The notes under the pieces are model-generated. The model searched no databases, was not told the DNA's origin, and saw only the letters and a program-made list of their open reading frames with translations. Below are positions 1 to 7,659 of a DNA stretch of 11,266 nucleotides, piece after piece (the stretch's first letter is position 1; each line of letters begins with the position of its first letter). Origin of the DNA: Alphaproteobacteria bacterium (lineage in GTDB: Bacteria > Pseudomonadota > Alphaproteobacteria > Micropepsales > Micropepsaceae); assembly GCA_028869725.1 (NCBI GenBank), contig JAGWRJ010000202.1:1-11266 (forward strand). The letters are read 5' to 3'. The translations under genes and the position numbers were made by a program.

Positions 1-1143
1 GAAGCGATACCATTGCGCGTAGTAAGGTACGTGCTTCAGCAGGAATTTCTGCCCTTCGGGAACATCATCGTGATAGTTGGGCGTCGGCCCAAGCCATGGC
101 GGCGTGCGCTGGAATACCTTGAGCTCACCGACGCGGGGCGCGATTTCGGGCACAAACTGAAATGCACTGGCGCCAGTGCCGATAACCGCAACGCGCTTGC
201 CTTTCAGATCGACGCTGTGGTCCCAGCGCGCTGAATGGAACGCAGGACCTTTGAAGCTGCCGACACCCTTGATATCCGGCAATTTGGGTTCGCGCAGCTG
301 GCCTGTGGCGGTGATCACCGCGTTGACGGCAATCGTTTCCGTGCCACCTGCCGGTGTATTCAGGCGCGCTCGCCACAGCGCATGCTGATCGTCGTAGACA
401 CATTCTTCGACCGTAGTTTCGAAGCGCACTTTTTTGCGTATGCCGTACTTTTCCGAAACCTCGTGAAAATAGCGCTCCAGGACGGGCTGAGTCGAATAAT
501 GCTGCGGCCAGTCATGATTGGGTTCAAACGAGTAGCAATACATGTGGTTGGGATTGTCGACGCGACAGCCGGGATAGGAATTGACGAGCCATGTACCACC
601 GACATCCTTGTTGCGCTCAACGATGATGTACGGGATGCCTGCCTGGCTGAGGCGTATGGCAGCCAGAAGCCCGGACATGCCCGCACCGATGATCAGGACC
701 TTGAACTTTTCCTTCGTCTGCGGCGGTACGTGGCTGAAGTCAGGCATGCGCTCATCCCGTCCCGAGAACTCCATCTCTTCTTCGAGATAGGGGATGTAGC
801 GATCCGGAATCTCCGCGCCGGCCACAAAACTCATCAGTCGGTGCAGGCCGTCGGCAGATAACGAGGGACCAGGCCTGCAGCCGCGATCGCGATAGCCGCG
901 CAGTATGGCAAGAACATCTGCGCAAATCCTGGTGCGGGTAGCTTCGTCGTAGCCACCCTGACCGTCACCGAAAAACTCGTAAACCGGTGCCTTATAGCCA
1001 TCGATGAGCTCAAGATTGCCGGCGATCTGGGCCGCGGCGGCCATCAAGGATGGCAGGTGTCCGTCCCTGATCGCGGCGGCAATGGTGGCGTCATCTGCGC
1101 TGAGGGCGGCAACACTGGCCCTCGGTGCTGTTTCCTGTGCCAT
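1..1143 (-). CDS. Type I Baeyer-Villiger monooxygenase, 4-hydroxyacetophenone monooxygenase-like (3' end outside window)
   Basis: This is an FAD- and NADPH-dependent oxygenase that would insert oxygen next to a ketone carbonyl to give an ester or lactone; it is probably cytosolic. The frame is open from an ATG at 1143 to the window edge, giving 381 codons with no stop. An N-terminal extension of about 145 residues precedes the FAD-binding Rossmann motif GAGMSG (153-158). Two Baeyer-Villiger signatures match fully. The short one covers G182-D196, with W185, Y190, P191, G192 and D196. The long one, F-x-G-x3-H-x3-W-[P/D], is F297, G299, H303, W307 and D308. The NADPH-binding Rossmann motif GTGASA follows at 322-327. 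The long extension is typical of the HAPMO-type subgroup (family knowledge, usually about 640 residues), so roughly 250 residues are missing. GGGAG (1151-1155) sits 7 bases before the start. The substrate cannot be read from sequence. Confidence 0.92.
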   Translation of the reverse strand, partial: MAQETAPRASVAALSADDATIAAAIRDGHLPSLMAAAAQIAGNLELIDGYKAPVYEFFGDGQGGYDEATRTRICADVLAILRGYRDRGCRPGPSLSADGLHRLMSFVAGAEIPDRYIPYLEEEMEFSGRDERMPDFSHVPPQTKEKFKVLIIGAGMSGLLAAIRLSQAGIPYIIVERNKDVGGTWLVNSYPGCRVDNPNHMYCYSFEPNHDWPQHYSTQPVLERYFHEVSEKYGIRKKVRFETTVEECVYDDQHALWRARLNTPAGGTETIAVNAVITATGQLREPKLPDIKGVGSFKGPAFHSARWDHSVDLKGKRVAVIGTGASAFQFVPEIAPRVGELKVFQRTPPWLGPTPNYHDDVPEGQKFLLKHVPYYAQWYRF

Positions 1144-1562
1144 GTTTCATCTCCCGGATTTTTGCGGACAAGCCTAGGACAGCGATGGCGTCGTGGCGAG
1201 AAGGTTTTGCGCAAGTTTCCGGAACGGCAAATTGGCGGCAGGATGTCCGCGATCCGCACGGGCCGGGCCTGGCGCGGAGAAGGCAATCTGTGGAACTTCG
1301 CGCCCCACACTGCCAAGTCTTGGGGGCCAAGTTCCGATTATTGATGGCGGTATAGGGCTAAACCGGCTGCAGCGTGTGGAGTTCTACGGCCGTGCAAAGC
1401 TGAGCCTGCGCTCACCAATCCGGATCAGGTGATGACCTCGGGCCATCGCGAGGCGGTGTCGAAAGTAGGGTGCACCAAAGGATGGAAGCGGGCGCACGGC
1501 GCGTCCGCTGTGCATGGGCGGACAGCGTCGCGCACCCCCTTCGGGTCAGGCGCGGAGCAAGC
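1144..1562. other. Gene-free stretch between the monooxygenase and pirin genes
   Basis: About 419 bases separate the pirin stop from the monooxygenase start. Overlapping open frames here have no recognisable protein family, signal peptide or credible ribosome site. The part nearest 1143 should hold the monooxygenase promoter: on the minus strand a TAGGCT-like -10 lies close upstream of the GGGAG ribosome site, but no good -35 faces it. A short inverted repeat (1503-1508 with 1518-1523, 6 bp) lies about 40 bases past the pirin stop and could be part of a weak terminator, but no T-run follows it. Confidence 0.5.
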
Positions 1563-2423
1563 TCAGAAACGGCCCGCCCGAAAATCAAGAACTGCCTGGT
1601 GTAGTTCCGCCTCGGTATTCATGACGAAGGGGCCATATTTGGCGACAGGCTCGCGTAAGGGTTTGCCCGCCACCACAATCAGCTTGGCGCCAGTCTCCTC
1701 GGCGCTCAGATGAAGGTGCTCGCCCAGGGACAGGACCCCGATCATGCCGGTCGCGAGTCGGTCGGGGCCGATCCGCAGAGCTCCATCATAGACGTAGGCG
1801 AAGGCATTGTGCGCGCCTGGCAGGGTAAGTTCGGCATCACTGGCACCTGTGAGGTCGAGATCCAAAAAGACCGGCTCGGTAGCAGGCGGGTCGACTGGTC
1901 CGCGAACTCCGAGGAGTTCGCCGGCGATGACTTTGGCCGTGACCCCGGGGGCTAACCCGACCACCGGAATCTGCGCAGGAGGGATATCCTGATAGCGAGG
2001 AGCGGCCATCTTGTCCTTGGCCGGCAGGTTCACCCAGAGCTGAAAGCCCTTCATCAGCCCTTGGTCCTGCTCGGGCATTTCGGAGTGAACGATACCACGC
2101 CCCGCGGTCATCCATTGTACGGCACCCGGGGTGAGGAGGCCTTCATGGCCCTTGTTGTCCTTATGGCGCATACGCCCGGCCAGCATATAGGTGACGGTTT
2201 CAAAGCCCCGATGCGGATGGCTGGGAAAGCCGGCAATATAAGCGGTCGGATCGTCGGACCCGAAGGCATCGAGCATCAGGAAAGGGTCCAGATCGGGCAG
2301 CGCGGGCTGACCTATGATGCGGCTGAGCTTGACGCCTGCGCCGTCGCTCGCCGCCATGCCGGTGCCGCTCCAGATGACGTGCCGGTGTTTCGCATGACGC
2401 GGGTTTGGTGTTGGCTGAGACAT
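1563..2423 (-). CDS. Pirin family protein (cupin, metal-binding)
   Basis: The product is a 286-residue bicupin of the pirin family. Bacterial members bind a metal, usually iron, and some act as quercetin dioxygenases; others bind enzymes or regulators, so the exact role is open. The N-terminal metal site is intact: H69 and H71 in FPSHPHRGFET, then H113 and E115 in GIVHSEMPE, the expected three His and one Glu. A second, more diverged cupin half follows, ending in GPFVMNT near 264-270, as in other pirins. I chose the ATG at 2423 because GGAGG (2429-2433) lies 5 bases upstream. A longer frame opening at a TTG (2433-2435) would put the ribosome site inside the gene. No signal peptide is visible, so the protein is cytosolic. 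It stands alone, with about 420 gene-free bases on each side. Confidence 0.94.
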   Translation of the reverse strand: MSQPTPNPRHAKHRHVIWSGTGMAASDGAGVKLSRIIGQPALPDLDPFLMLDAFGSDDPTAYIAGFPSHPHRGFETVTYMLAGRMRHKDNKGHEGLLTPGAVQWMTAGRGIVHSEMPEQDQGLMKGFQLWVNLPAKDKMAAPRYQDIPPAQIPVVGLAPGVTAKVIAGELLGVRGPVDPPATEPVFLDLDLTGASDAELTLPGAHNAFAYVYDGALRIGPDRLATGMIGVLSLGEHLHLSAEETGAKLIVVAGKPLREPVAKYGPFVMNTEAELHQAVLDFRAGRF

Positions 2424-2617
2424 GGAAGCCTCCAATAGCGGTGCGTCCTGAATGTGGGTGCACTTGCCGACTGCGACTAGCGTGCGTCCGGCAAACCCTG
2501 TGTTCCGAAAAGACGAACGTCAAGCATGCGCGGTTCGCAGCCAATAGGAGCCTTGTGCTCTGGATGTGGCTCCAGAGAGATCCCGAGGTTACGGCTGCAG
2601 CTCAGCGGGAGCCTCGC

Positions 2618-2679
2618 GCAAAACCCACGCGAAGGAAAGCGGGAGCGAGCGGAGAGCCCTCCTGCAAAACCCGCGCGAA
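2618..2679. repeat. Imperfect 16-base direct repeat
   Basis: The word gcaaaacccacgcgaa at 2618-2633 recurs as gcaaaacccgcgcgaa at 2664-2679, a 15 of 16 match with a 46-base period. The octamer gcgggagc also occurs twice, at 2606-2613 and 2639-2646. The copies lie about 200-255 bases upstream of the pirin start, in non-coding sequence. They could be paired protein-binding sites or the trace of a small duplication; nothing in the sequence decides between these. Confidence 0.55.
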
Positions 2680-2747
2680 CGTGAGCCAGCTTGCAGGTCT
2701 CGATGCGGCATATTTCGGCTGCGGCATTGATTGCGGAGGCTTGGACG

Positions 2748-2783
2748 CGAGGCGCCATAGACCCGTTGATTTATGGCGCCTCG
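2748..2783. repeat. Perfect 12-bp inverted repeat (stem-loop), possible terminator of the amidohydrolase gene
   Basis: Arms cgaggcgccata (2748-2759) and tatggcgcctcg (2772-2783) are exact reverse complements around a 12-base loop. The repeat lies about 70 bases past the amidohydrolase stop, where a transcription terminator or RNA-stabilising hairpin would be expected. No T-run follows the stem on either strand, so it is not a standard intrinsic terminator. A protein-binding site is an alternative. Confidence 0.6.
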
Positions 2784-2852
2784 AAGCCCAGGTCTTGCCA
2801 GCCTGTTCAGACCAACCTGTCCGCGGCAGCACTGCCATGGTGCCGGATGTCC

Positions 2853-4118
2853 CTAGGTCTTCGGAGGCATACGGTTGACCGGGTAGCCGTTCATCCAGAT
2901 GCGGTCGATCGACAAGGTATCCGCAATGTTCCGGGTAGGATCGCCATCAACAAGGAGAAGGTCGGCTCGATATCCCGCTGCCACATGCCCGCGGCGGCCG
3001 AGGTGGAAAATCGCGGCTGGCAGCGCCGTCGCCGCGTGAAGCGCCTCTTGCGGGGTGAACCCTGCCTCGACCAGAATCTGCAGTTCCTCATGCAGAGCCA
3101 CGCCATGGGCTGTAGCAGGATTGGGCGAATCCGTTCCCGCGATAATGGGAATGCCCGCCTCGTGCAGCGCCCGCGTGTTGGCGAGCACATTGGGAAAGAA
3201 CCACGGTGCCAGCTTCTTGTCGGTAGCCAGAAGCGTGCTTTTCTGCGCTGCTGACAGATAAGGTGCTACCCGTGGATCACGCGCCAGCTTTTGCGCGAGA
3301 TCGAGACCGGAGACCCCGGCCCAGACGTCATCGGTGGTCTCGACGAAAATATGATGCCGCCTGGCCAGGGCAATAAAGCGGGCTCCCACCACCTGATCAG
3401 GGATCATGTGCGCCAGGGCATTGGCGCCACACTTGATGGCTTCGCGCGCGGCCCATTCAGCCTGGGTGTGGACGATCGCCATACGGTGATCAGCGTGGGC
3501 GGCGGCGATGACGGCACAGACTTCCGCCGGCGACAATGTCGGCAAGGTTTTCTTACTGCGATATTCGGACAAGTTTTCGATGAACAGCTTGATGTAATCC
3601 GAGCCTTCGGCCACGCGGGCATTCACAAATTTGCGGGCATCACTGGCACTGTCGAGTGTAGGAATGTGAAGTCCGGCCGGCGCATTTTCCAGCGGCGCAC
3701 CCCCTTTGACCGTAACCCCCAGCCCCGCGGCCCACGTGTCGGCTTCAGCGGTACGGCGCAGCGATGTGCGCTGGGCACGCCAGGCTTTGAAGTTGCGACT
3801 GAGATCGAACATGTCAAGCTCGGTGGTCACACCGAAACGTAAGGCATCGGCCTGGGCCCCAGGACCGACATGGACATGGGCATCGATCAAACCGGGTAAA
3901 AGTGTCTTGCCGCGGCCATCGATGATCTTGAGATGGGCCGGTATCGCAGCACGCGGCCCTACGGCTACGATGCGCCCTGCCCTTACCACAACGTTGGCGT
4001 GAGGGATGGTTCTGTCACCGTTAAACACGCGCACATTGGCAAGCGCAAAGCTGTTGTTCGCGGCCTGCGCAGTGGCGGCACAGAAGAAGATGATTGCAAC
4101 AAGACCGGGTAAGCGCAT
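2853..4118 (-). CDS. Secreted amidohydrolase, imidazolonepropionase-like
   Basis: The product is a metal-dependent hydrolase of the amidohydrolase superfamily, 421 residues long, predicted to act in the periplasm. Residues 1-19 form a Sec signal peptide ending AQA, cut before ANN. The beta-sandwich strand region comes next, then the first metal motif DAHVH (H81, H83). YIKL places K178 where this subgroup carries a carboxylated lysine. H217 in IVHTQ, H237 in LAHM and D330 in GTDSPNP complete the expected metal and catalytic set. HGVALHEELQILVEAGFTPQEAL near 338-360 and the closing ADLLLVDGDP are typical of imidazolonepropionase-like or Xaa-Pro dipeptidase-like members. The ATG at 4118 fits the signal peptide and has AAAGG 7 bases upstream; a longer frame to 4211 would bury the signal. 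The substrate (amide, lactam or dipeptide) is not predictable. No operon partner is visible. Confidence 0.9.
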   Translation of the reverse strand: MRLPGLVAIIFFCAATAQAANNSFALANVRVFNGDRTIPHANVVVRAGRIVAVGPRAAIPAHLKIIDGRGKTLLPGLIDAHVHVGPGAQADALRFGVTTELDMFDLSRNFKAWRAQRTSLRRTAEADTWAAGLGVTVKGGAPLENAPAGLHIPTLDSASDARKFVNARVAEGSDYIKLFIENLSEYRSKKTLPTLSPAEVCAVIAAAHADHRMAIVHTQAEWAAREAIKCGANALAHMIPDQVVGARFIALARRHHIFVETTDDVWAGVSGLDLAQKLARDPRVAPYLSAAQKSTLLATDKKLAPWFFPNVLANTRALHEAGIPIIAGTDSPNPATAHGVALHEELQILVEAGFTPQEALHAATALPAAIFHLGRRGHVAAGYRADLLLVDGDPTRNIADTLSIDRIWMNGYPVNRMPPKT

Positions 4119-4542
4119 GGAGCCCCCTTTGAGCGAAGTGACCTTCGTCATATCGGCGGCTTCGCGATCGCTACCAGTGGCCCTGCCCGGGCTTTCGCAT
4201 AGACCGTGCACAGGCTGGCACGAACCGTGCGCGGGAGCTGGTATGTCTCGGGGAACGAAGGCGTAGGGATGGACGAGCGTCGAAGCGGTGTTCGGCAGCA
4301 GGACACCGAAGATACATCGATCTGGAGCAGAAGACCTTGCGATCCCTCGACCGCCCGTTCGGCCCGAGGTTGTAACCCATCTCTCCGGTACGATCTGTTA
4401 CCGATGTCTTCGGTCCGTACACGTTCTGAAATGGCGCCCCACGCTGGACGAAAGTGATAACTATGTCCAGGCCACAATCCTATGAAATCATGGCCCATTC
4501 CAGCCGTCGGTCGCCCAAACTACGACAGTCCGCGACCAGCCA
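4119..4542. other. Gene-free stretch between cusA and the amidohydrolase gene
   Basis: About 424 bases follow the cusA stop. Open frames on both strands here are Arg/Ser/Pro-rich, have no family features and no credible ribosome sites. Contents: a weak 6-bp inverted repeat just past cusA (4509-4514 with 4532-4537, 17-base loop, no T-run); a 20-base imperfect direct repeat at 4372-4416; and a 5-bp stem-loop (4134-4138 with 4143-4147) just upstream of the amidohydrolase ribosome site. The amidohydrolase promoter must lie here, but I cannot point to it. Confidence 0.5.
4372..4416. repeat. Imperfect 20-base direct repeat in non-coding sequence
   Basis: Positions 4372-4391 (gtaacccatctctccggtac) and 4397-4416 (gttaccgatgtcttcggtcc) agree at 15 of 20 bases with a 25-base period. 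From memory, such paired words occur near some insertion-sequence ends, but no transposase or terminal inverted repeats can be seen here, so this remains an unexplained repeat. Confidence 0.4.
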
Positions 4543-7500
4543 CTATGCACGTCCGATCTGACGGCCCTTCACGAGTGCATAGATCGCCGGAATTATCAGC
4601 AGCGTGAGGATGGTCGATGAGATCATGCCTCCCACCATGGGAATGGCGATGCGCTGCATGACTGCGGAACCTGTACCCGTGCTCCAAAGGATGGGCAGAA
4701 GTCCCGCGATGATGGCCGCCACGGTCATTATTTTGGGCCTGACGCGCGCGACAGCGCCCTCCATGATTGCATGATACAGATCGTTCCGGCTGAGCGGTTG
4801 TCCCTCGGCCTTTCGCTGCTCTGCGATCTCCCGAAACGCATTATCGAGATAGATCAGCATCACCACGCCGGTTTCGGCGGCGACACCGGCCAGAGCAATG
4901 AAGCCTACAGCAACCGCCACACTGAAGTTAAAGCCCATAAAGTAGACGAGCCAGAAGCCGCCGGTCAGTGCAAAGGGAACGGAGAGCATGACGATTGCCG
5001 TCTCCGTGAAGCGCCGGAAATTGAAATAGAGCAGCAGGAAGATGATGAAGAGCGTGAGTGGAATCACGGTCGCAAGCCGCGCTTCCGCGCGCTGCAGATA
5101 TTCGAACTGGCCGCTCCATTCGAGATGATAGCCGGGCGGCAGCTTCACTTGCCTCTGTACTGCGCGCTGCGCATCTTCGACATAACCTCCCAGATCGCGC
5201 CCCTGCATATCCACATAGACATAACCCACAAGTTGCGAACCTTCCGTGCGGATAGAGGGTGGGCCAGAATCAATGGATATTTTCGCAATCTGACCAAGGG
5301 GGATGGAGGCGCCGTCTGGCGCAGTCACCAGCACATTTTGTGCAATGGCTTGAGGATTATCGCGATAGGCGCGGGGATAGCGGACGATGACGCCGAAACG
5401 CTCCCGGCCTTCAACGGCGGTTGTCACCACCTCTCCGCCAAGCGCTGTCTTGATGACGTTCTGGACATCTTCAACGGAAAGGCCATATCGCGCCAGCGAT
5501 GCACGGCTAGGCGCAATATTCAGGTAATAGCCGCCCGTCAGCCGTTCGGCGAAGGCGCTGGTCGTGCCTGGTACCTTGCGAACCACCGCTTCGATCTGAT
5601 GGGCAATTTTGTTGATCTCATCAAGATTACTGCCGAATACTTTCACGCCTACGGGTGTGCGAATGCCTGTCGAAAGCATGTCGATGCGCGCTTTGATGGG
5701 CATGGTCCAGGCATTGCTGACACCAGGAAATTGCAGCGCCGCATTCATGTCGGAGATGAGTTTATCGACCGTCATGCCCTTCGGCCATTCGTCCTCCGGT
5801 TTCAGATTGATGATGGTCTCGAACATTTCGAGCGGGGCCGGGTCGGTGGCAGTATCGGCACGGCCCGCTTTGCCGAAGACCGACGCCACTTCGGGAAAGG
5901 ATTTGATGATGCGGTCCTGCACCTGGATCAACTCGGCGGCTTTGGTGATTGACATGCTGGGAAGGCTGACCGGCATATACATCAACGTGCCTTCGTTGAG
6001 GGTCGGCATAAATTCGCTGCCGGTGTGCAGCACCGGATAGGCAGAGGCAGCGAGAATGACGAGTGCAATGCTGATCGCGGTCCGGCGCCAGCGTAGCACC
6101 ACATCGATAACGGGCCGGTAGATCGCAAGCAGGGCTCGGTTTAACGGGTTCTTCCGCTCCGGCATGATGCGCCCGCGCACGAAGAGCTTCATCAGCACCG
6201 GCACCAGCGTCACCGAAAGCAGGGCCGCGCCGCCAAGAGAGAAGATATAGGTATAGGCCAGCGGCTTGAACATACGCCCTTCCTGTTCCTGCAGCGTAAA
6301 CACCGGCAGGAATGAAACAGCGATGATGAGCAGGCAGAAGAACAGCGATGGCCCGACTTCGATCGCCGCACGGACCAGCGTTTGGGTCCGCGTCTCGCCT
6401 TCGGACGCGTGCTCCAGGCGCTTGTGCGCATTCTCGATCATGACGATGGCCGCATCGACCATTGCACCGATGGCGATGGCGATTCCACCCAGGCTCATGA
6501 TGTTGGATGTCACCCCGATTGCGTGCATGACAATGAACGCGATCAGCACCCCGATCGGCAACATGAAGACGGCAACAAGCGCGCTGCGGGCATGCATCAG
6601 AAAGATCATGCAGACCAGCGCCACAATGATGCTTTCCTCTATCAGCGTGTGCGTCAGCGTGTTGATGGCCCGGTAGATGAGACCGGAACGGTCGTAGACC
6701 GGTAATATCTTCACACCCGCCGGCAGGCTGCTCGCAATCTCCGCGATCTTCTGCTTTACGCCTTTGATGACGTCGAGCGCGTTCGCGCCATCCCGTTGGA
6801 GCACAATCCCGGCGGCGACCTCGCCTTGGCCGTTTAGTTCGGCCAGGCCGCGCCGTTCCGCCGGACCTGTCTGGACGCGCGCTACGTCGCGCAAGAGCAC
6901 GGGCGTCCCGTGATCCGTTTTGAGCACGATCTGTTGAAGGTCTTTGATTCCATGCAGGTAGCCGAGCCCGCGCACCATGTATTCGCGTTCGGACATCTCG
7001 ATCGTGCTGCCGCCGACATCCGTGTTGGATGCGCGGACGGCATCGATCACTTTCGATAGCGGAATCCCGAACGCACGCAATTTGTTTGGGTCTACGACAA
7101 CCTGATATTGCTTGACGAAACCGCCCACGCTGGCGACCTCTGCAACACCGGGCGCCTGGGCGAGCTGGTACCGGACGAACCAGTCCTGAATTGTGCGCAG
7201 CTCGGCTAGCGTTCGCTGCGCACCGATCACCGCATATTCGAATACCCAGCCGACACCGGTAGCATCCGGTCCGAGCGATGGTGTCACACCGGCGGGTAAT
7301 TGTTTCTGGGCGAAGTCCAGATATTCCAGAACCCGGCTACGCGCCCAGTAAATGTCGGTCCCATCCTCGAAAATGACATAGACGAAGGACACGCCGAACA
7401 TAGACAGGCCGCGAACAACTTTGGCGTTCGGCACGGCGAGAAGTGCCGTCGTCAATGGATAGGTGACCTGATCCTCCACCACTTGCGGCGCCTGGCCGGG

Positions 7501-7659
7501 ATAATCGGTATAGACGATGACTTGCGGATCGGAGAGATCGGGTATGGCGTCAAGCGGCGTATTGGCGACCGAGTAAATACCGATCCCAATAATGGCCGCG
7601 GCCGCGATCAGGATCAGTGCGGTGCTGCGGATTGACCAGCGGATGATGGCAGCGATCAT
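4543..7659 (-). CDS. cusA: CusA-type heavy-metal RND efflux pump
   Basis: This is the inner-membrane proton/metal antiporter of a tripartite pump exporting Cu(I) or Ag(I). It has 1038 residues, close to the usual length of about 1045. The first membrane helix (about 10-32) and the periplasmic porter domain lead into the second helix bundle. There GAMVDAAIVMIEN (398-410) carries the proton-relay Asp, D402. E929 in VAAETGVVM and K976 in RPKIMTV match the other relay residues. All three methionines of the E. coli CusA Cu/Ag site (M573, M623, M672) have counterparts: M562 in TLMYM, M612 in PLEM and M661 in RIDM. This favours monovalent copper or silver over the Zn/Co/Ni type. The ATG overlaps the cusB stop as ATGA (7656-7659), so translation is probably coupled; no separate ribosome site is evident. 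No frameshift or truncation is seen. Confidence 0.97.
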   Translation of the reverse strand: MIAAIIRWSIRSTALILIAAAAIIGIGIYSVANTPLDAIPDLSDPQVIVYTDYPGQAPQVVEDQVTYPLTTALLAVPNAKVVRGLSMFGVSFVYVIFEDGTDIYWARSRVLEYLDFAQKQLPAGVTPSLGPDATGVGWVFEYAVIGAQRTLAELRTIQDWFVRYQLAQAPGVAEVASVGGFVKQYQVVVDPNKLRAFGIPLSKVIDAVRASNTDVGGSTIEMSEREYMVRGLGYLHGIKDLQQIVLKTDHGTPVLLRDVARVQTGPAERRGLAELNGQGEVAAGIVLQRDGANALDVIKGVKQKIAEIASSLPAGVKILPVYDRSGLIYRAINTLTHTLIEESIIVALVCMIFLMHARSALVAVFMLPIGVLIAFIVMHAIGVTSNIMSLGGIAIAIGAMVDAAIVMIENAHKRLEHASEGETRTQTLVRAAIEVGPSLFFCLLIIAVSFLPVFTLQEQEGRMFKPLAYTYIFSLGGAALLSVTLVPVLMKLFVRGRIMPERKNPLNRALLAIYRPVIDVVLRWRRTAISIALVILAASAYPVLHTGSEFMPTLNEGTLMYMPVSLPSMSITKAAELIQVQDRIIKSFPEVASVFGKAGRADTATDPAPLEMFETIINLKPEDEWPKGMTVDKLISDMNAALQFPGVSNAWTMPIKARIDMLSTGIRTPVGVKVFGSNLDEINKIAHQIEAVVRKVPGTTSAFAERLTGGYYLNIAPSRASLARYGLSVEDVQNVIKTALGGEVVTTAVEGRERFGVIVRYPRAYRDNPQAIAQNVLVTAPDGASIPLGQIAKISIDSGPPSIRTEGSQLVGYVYVDMQGRDLGGYVEDAQRAVQRQVKLPPGYHLEWSGQFEYLQRAEARLATVIPLTLFIIFLLLYFNFRRFTETAIVMLSVPFALTGGFWLVYFMGFNFSVAVAVGFIALAGVAAETGVVMLIYLDNAFREIAEQRKAEGQPLSRNDLYHAIMEGAVARVRPKIMTVAAIIAGLLPILWSTGTGSAVMQRIAIPMVGGMISSTILTLLIIPAIYALVKGRQIGRA

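Larger units (their letters stand above)
2424..2852. other. Gene-free stretch upstream of the pirin gene
   Basis: About 429 bases lie between the amidohydrolase stop and the pirin start. Plus-strand open frames here show no family features and run antisense into real genes. The stretch holds a 12-bp perfect inverted repeat, a 16-base direct repeat and a 7-bp inverted repeat (2558-2564 with 2571-2577), each noted separately or in the findings. A TTGACG (minus strand, 2518-2523) resembles a -35 box for pirin, but no good -10 faces it, so I do not call a promoter. Confidence 0.5.

Noticed and set aside
125..686. Two overlapping minus-strand frames that might suggest a broken gene
   Set aside because: They are in other frames. 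The real monooxygenase frame is continuous from 1143 to 1 without stop or frameshift.
235..861. Open frame of 208 codons on the plus strand within the monooxygenase gene
   Set aside because: The minus strand carries two intact Baeyer-Villiger signatures in one uninterrupted frame here; the plus frame shows nothing.
1144..1562. Search for a tRNA, small RNA or CRISPR array in the gene-free stretches
   Set aside because: No cloverleaf with a TTCGA-type arm, no regularly spaced identical repeats and no clear sRNA terminator were seen in this or the other two stretches.
2518..2523. TTGACG on the minus strand as a -35 box for pirin
   Set aside because: The hexamer 17-18 bases downstream matches a -10 box at only about two positions, so no promoter is called.
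2405..3254. Plus-strand open frames across the pirin/amidohydrolase gap
   Set aside because: They overlap the conserved ends of two real genes on the other strand and have no family features.
4148..4498. Minus-strand open frame of 116 codons between cusA and the amidohydrolase
   Set aside because: It is Arg/Pro/Ser-rich, has no ribosome site, signal or family pattern, and does not look like coding sequence.
4509..4537. Inverted repeat ggtcgc/gcgacc just past cusA as a terminator
   Set aside because: Only 6 bp with a 17-base loop and no T-run; too weak to call.
4771..5952. Open frame of 393 codons on the plus strand, antisense to cusA
   Set aside because: It lies wholly inside a conserved full-length cusA, has no family features and is rich in His, Arg and Gly as such shadow frames are.
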